Of a DNA stretch of 64,000 nt, positions 61,459 through 64,000 are shown piece by piece. A program made the position numbers and the translations under genes. Numbering within the stretch: position 1 is the stretch's first letter; the number at the start of each line of letters is the position of its first letter. This DNA comes from an uncultured Clostridia bacterium. Lineage in GTDB: Bacteria > Bacillota > Clostridia > UBA1381 > UBA9506. Location of the stretch: contig CAKSBF010000001.1 of the NCBI GenBank assembly GCA_934438075.1, positions 62,001 to 126,000 on the forward strand. The letters are read 5' to 3'. The notes beneath the pieces are model-generated. The model was given only the letters and a program-made list of their open reading frames with translations, was not told the origin of the DNA and did not search any database.

Positions 61459-62313
61459 ATGACCCTACCATTTAACTTAGATTTAACCAACAAAACTGCG
61501 GTTGTTACCGGCGGCGGCGGTGTTCTTTGCTCCATGTTTGCCAAAGTGCTGGGCAAATGCGGCGCAAAAGTTGCCATTCTTGACTTACGCGGTGATGCAG
61601 CCGAAAAGGTGGCAGAGGAGATTATTGCAGACGGCGGCATTGCAAAGGGCTATTCTGCAAACGTTTTGGAACGTGCTTCGTTAGACGCTGTGCACGAACA
61701 AATTTTAAAAGACTTCGGCACCTGCGACATCTTAATCAACGGTGCAGGCGGAAACAATCCAAAGGGAACAACCACTAAAGAATACTTTGAATTAGACGAT
61801 TTAAAGGCAGATAAAGACTTAATCACCTTCTTTGATTTGGACCCTGCCGGCGTTCAGTTTGTGTTTAACCTTAACTTTTTAGGAACACTTTTACCAACAC
61901 AGGTTTTTGCACGTGACATGGCCGAAAATGAAAAAGGAAATATCATTAACATTTCCTCCATGAACGCCTTCACACCACTAACGAAAATCCCCGCATACTC
62001 AGGAGCAAAAGCTGCAATCTCCAACTTTACGCAATGGCTTGCCGTACACTTCTCTAAAGCAGGGATCCGCGTAAACGCTATTGCACCCGGTTTCTTTGTC
62101 ACAAACCAAAACCGTGCTATGCTGTTTGATGCAAGCGGCGCTCCAACAGACAGGACCAAAAAAATACTTGCTGCAACCCCGATGAATCGTTTCGGCGAAG
62201 CAGAAGAATTGATCGGCACGCTGCTCTGGTTATTAAACGACCGCGCTTCCGGCTTTGTCGATGGTGTAGTAGTTCCTGTCGACGGCGGTTTTTCCGCATA
62301 CAGCGGCGTATAA
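61459..62313 (+). CDS. SDR-family oxidoreductase, probable fructuronate/mannonate reductase (YjmF-like)
   Basis: A 284-residue short-chain dehydrogenase: TAVVTGGGGVLCSMFAKVL (nucleotide binding), INGAGGN, NISSMNAFTP with catalytic Ser, and YSGAKAAI with YxxxK. The C-terminus ends VDGGFSAYSGV. In Bacillus the SDR YjmF/UxuB next to uxuA reduces D-fructuronate to D-mannonate, and the same pairing is seen here. Substrate remains an inference from position. The ATG at 61459 is preceded by AAAGGAAG; an upstream frame to 61405 overlaps uxuA and is not used. Confidence 0.88.
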   Translation: MTLPFNLDLTNKTAVVTGGGGVLCSMFAKVLGKCGAKVAILDLRGDAAEKVAEEIIADGGIAKGYSANVLERASLDAVHEQILKDFGTCDILINGAGGNNPKGTTTKEYFELDDLKADKDLITFFDLDPAGVQFVFNLNFLGTLLPTQVFARDMAENEKGNIINISSMNAFTPLTKIPAYSGAKAAISNFTQWLAVHFSKAGIRVNAIAPGFFVTNQNRAMLFDASGAPTDRTKKILAATPMNRFGEAEELIGTLLWLLNDRASGFVDGVVVPVDGGFSAYSGV

Positions 62314-62340
62314 ACTTTATTATAAACACCCAATAAAATG

Positions 62341-62385
62341 AAAGAGGCTGTAGCAAAATGAAATGATTTTACTACAGCCTCTTTT
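62341..62385 (+). terminator. Terminator after the uxuA-SDR pair
   Basis: AAAGAGGCTGTAG pairs with CTACAGCCTCTTT across an AT-rich loop and ends in TTTTTAC. It may also act on the reverse strand. Confidence 0.88.
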
Positions 62386-62395
62386 TACAAATATG

Positions 62396-62424
62396 AAGCC
62401 GCAAAACCAAAAGTTTTGCGGCTT
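62396..62424 (-). terminator. Hairpin after ftsZ, probable terminator
   Basis: AAGCCGCAAAAC-CAAAA-GTTTTGCGGCTT is a perfect 12-base stem, starting 8 bases after the ftsZ stop on the reverse strand. Its following bases are only moderately U-rich. Confidence 0.7.
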
Positions 62425-62431
62425 TATCTTT

Positions 62432-63670
62432 TTAATTCTGGTCTAATCTTCTGCTGCGAGTCAGAAAAGTCGGTACATCTACTGTATCATTGTCATCCTG
62501 CACCGGCTGCTGTCCACGCTGAGGCACATTTTTTGCACCAAAACCCTGACCGATATTAGAAAAGCTCTGATTTCCAAAATTCTGACGAGCGCCGCCAAAA
62601 GCAGGTCTCTGCTGGGTCTGCGCCTTCGGCTGTCCGTTACCGGACATACCGCCGCGGAATATTGGATTATTTGCAAACGGATTTGCAGATTGCGCACTGC
62701 GCTGCGGCTGAACCGGAGCATCTTCAAAACCGGTTGCAATAACGGTAATAACGATCTCATCATTGAGAGACTCATCCAAAGCTGCACCAAAGATAATGTT
62801 TGCATTCGGATCTGCTGCCTCATTCACAAATTCCGCAGCATTGTTAATCTCAAACAAGCCAAGGTCAGAGCCGCCGGTAATATTAATCAATACACCGCGT
62901 GCACCCTCAATAGAGGTCTCAAGCAACGGGCTCTGAATTGCCATACGCACTGCTTCCTCTGCACGGTTTTCACCGCTCGCACGGCCAACACCCATATGAG
63001 CAATACCCGTATTTTTCATAATGGTAACAACGTCTGCAAAGTCAAGATTTATGTAACCGTTACCCGAAATCAAATCAGAAATACCCTGAACACCCTGACG
63101 TAAAACATCATCAGCCATTTTAAATGCATCTACAAAAGTTGTATGCTGATTGGAAATCTGAAGCAAACGGTCATTCGGAATGGTAACCAAAGAATCCACA
63201 TGGCTCTTCAATTCCTGTATTCCCTCTTCTGCACGCACCATTCTCTGACGACCTTCAAAAGCAAACGGTTTCGTCACAATACCAACCGTTAAAATGCCAA
63301 GTTCTTTCGCAATGCTGGCAACGACCGGGGCTGCACCGGTACCGGTACCACCACCCATGCCGCCTGTAACAAAAACCATGTCACAGCCCTGCAGTGCCTG
63401 TGCTATCTCATCATGACTTTCTTCAGCCGCTTTTGCACCAATCTCCGGGTTTGCTCCCGCGCCAAGTCCTTTTGTCAATTTATCGCCAATCTGTATTTTC
63501 TGGGTTGCCTGAGATGTAAGCAATGCCTGCTTATCCGTGTTGACTGAAATAAAGTCAACTCCCTTAAGTCCAAAATCAATCATTCGATTTACTGCATTGT
63601 TGCCGCCGCCGCCGACGCCGATAACCTTAATCTGGGCAACATTTGCATTTTCAGTGTCAAATTCAAACAC
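62432..63670 (-). CDS. ftsZ: Cell-division GTPase FtsZ
   Basis: The 412-residue protein has tubulin-like motifs IKVIGVGGGGNNAVNRMI, FISVNTDKQAL, the GTP signature MGGGTGTGAAPVVA, and VTKPFAFEGRQRM. A Gln/Asn/Pro-rich linker (about 320-395) ends in the conserved peptide VDVPTFLTRSRR, which binds FtsA/SepF-type partners. It forms the Z ring. The gene is in a usual place after small-basic-protein genes. A weak reverse-strand promoter (TTGTGT, 18 bases, TATAAT at 63749-63778) lies upstream. Confidence 0.97.
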   Translation of the reverse strand: MFEFDTENANVAQIKVIGVGGGGNNAVNRMIDFGLKGVDFISVNTDKQALLTSQATQKIQIGDKLTKGLGAGANPEIGAKAAEESHDEIAQALQGCDMVFVTGGMGGGTGTGAAPVVASIAKELGILTVGIVTKPFAFEGRQRMVRAEEGIQELKSHVDSLVTIPNDRLLQISNQHTTFVDAFKMADDVLRQGVQGISDLISGNGYINLDFADVVTIMKNTGIAHMGVGRASGENRAEEAVRMAIQSPLLETSIEGARGVLINITGGSDLGLFEINNAAEFVNEAADPNANIIFGAALDESLNDEIVITVIATGFEDAPVQPQRSAQSANPFANNPIFRGGMSGNGQPKAQTQQRPAFGGARQNFGNQSFSNIGQGFGAKNVPQRGQQPVQDDNDTVDVPTFLTRSRRLDQN

Positions 63671-63860
63671 TTGAAACTCCTCCTCTTTCGTACATACTTA
63701 TCCTATTAAATCGTCTATGCTGTATCATAATATTCGTTAACTTATCTTATTATATCATATTACAAACACATTACACAAGTATAAATTTTCAATTACAGAC
63801 ATTTTTTTAAAAAAATTTATATAATTTTTACGAAAATCTTCCAAAATATACTTTCATTAC

Positions 63861-64000
63861 TTATTTTTTCAAACGCGACTTCAAATGGTCAAAATAATAG
63901 CGCCGCATAATGGAAAAATTTGTAAATAATCTCGTTCCAAATACAATTAACGCAACCAAGTATAAATCAACATCCAACTTTTTGCCGATAAAAGTGAGTA
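63861..64000 (-). CDS. sbp: Small basic protein (DUF1290, Sbp-like), C-terminal part
   Basis: The reverse strand from the right edge to the stop at 63861 encodes GKKLDVDLYLVALIVFGTRL followed by FTNFSIMRRYYFDH. This matches the last helix and Arg-rich end of Bacillus Sbp (VDLYLAAVVAFGVRLFQN-IAIIRR). It is a membrane protein usually found between ftsA/divIB and ftsZ. Only about 45 residues are inside the window. The 190 bases between it and ftsZ hold the possible ftsZ promoter and nothing else seen. Confidence 0.8.
   Translation of the reverse strand, partial: LTFIGKKLDVDLYLVALIVFGTRLFTNFSIMRRYYFDHLKSRLKK

Noticed and set aside
1..64000. CRISPR arrays, insertion sequences, prophage or integrase genes
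   Set aside because: No regularly spaced direct repeats, transposase or integrase motifs were seen on either strand; the many short palindromes are terminators or operators.

Overview
The window looks like the chromosome of a Gram-positive, probably spore-forming Clostridia-type Firmicute. The evidence is a T-box pheST operon, separate secD and secF, 6S RNA, cwlD (spore cortex), a CIRCE-controlled htpG, strong AGGAGG ribosome sites, SigA-type promoters, and S-layer-homology (SLH) surface proteins. Base composition is moderate and even across most genes, and no phage, transposon or CRISPR array was seen.

Layout. 1-13.9 kb is mostly core genome: aroA (partial), pheT and pheS behind a T-box; secD-secF; a DUF5131 radical-SAM-like gene; tRNA-Leu(UAA); an HPr-like protein without the catalytic histidine; a divergent ECF-transporter S component and a MocR/PdxR-type regulator with a missing C-terminus; a CmpB-family membrane protein; secG, rpmE, an AI-2E-family permease, cwlD and a cyclophilin. 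At 14.2-16.6 kb lie 6S RNA and a two-component system. From 23.4 down to 17.0 kb runs a seven-gene catabolic operon (M20 amidohydrolase, NAD-dependent epimerase-like, DapA-like aldolase, L-serine dehydratase beta and alpha, TetR, Gfo/Idh/MocA oxidoreductase). Its single promoter overlaps a perfect palindrome that is probably the operator of the TetR protein.

44.9 down to 23.8 kb is one long locus read on the minus strand that looks like a pectin/rhamnogalacturonan utilisation system. It encodes two LplB/LplC-type permeases, a giant SGNH acetylesterase, a 1107-residue toroid-like enzyme, two large SLH surface proteins (892 and about 1689 residues), a lipoprotein solute-binding protein, a GH105 unsaturated rhamnogalacturonyl hydrolase and a membrane-bound AraC regulator. 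A DUF4091 protein stands just upstream under its own promoter. The uxuA-SDR pair at 60.4-62.3 kb would feed hexuronates into central metabolism. Together these suggest surface capture of the polymer, deacetylation and cleavage, ABC uptake of oligomers, cytoplasmic removal of the unsaturated end sugar, then hexuronate breakdown.

47-53 kb holds a zinc-ribbon protein, trmR, recD2, a small Ala/Cys-repeat protein and htpG. At 54.4-59.3 kb is the most striking unit: a cobalamin riboswitch with its own attenuator in front of a secreted, SLH-anchored protein with a DUF4430 (transcobalamin-beta-like) domain, predicted here to be a cell-surface B12 capture protein. The right end holds an Mrp-type ATPase, uxuA-SDR, ftsZ and the 3' end of a small-basic-protein (sbp) gene, consistent with a division cluster. 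All function assignments were made by reading the sequence; no database search was run.
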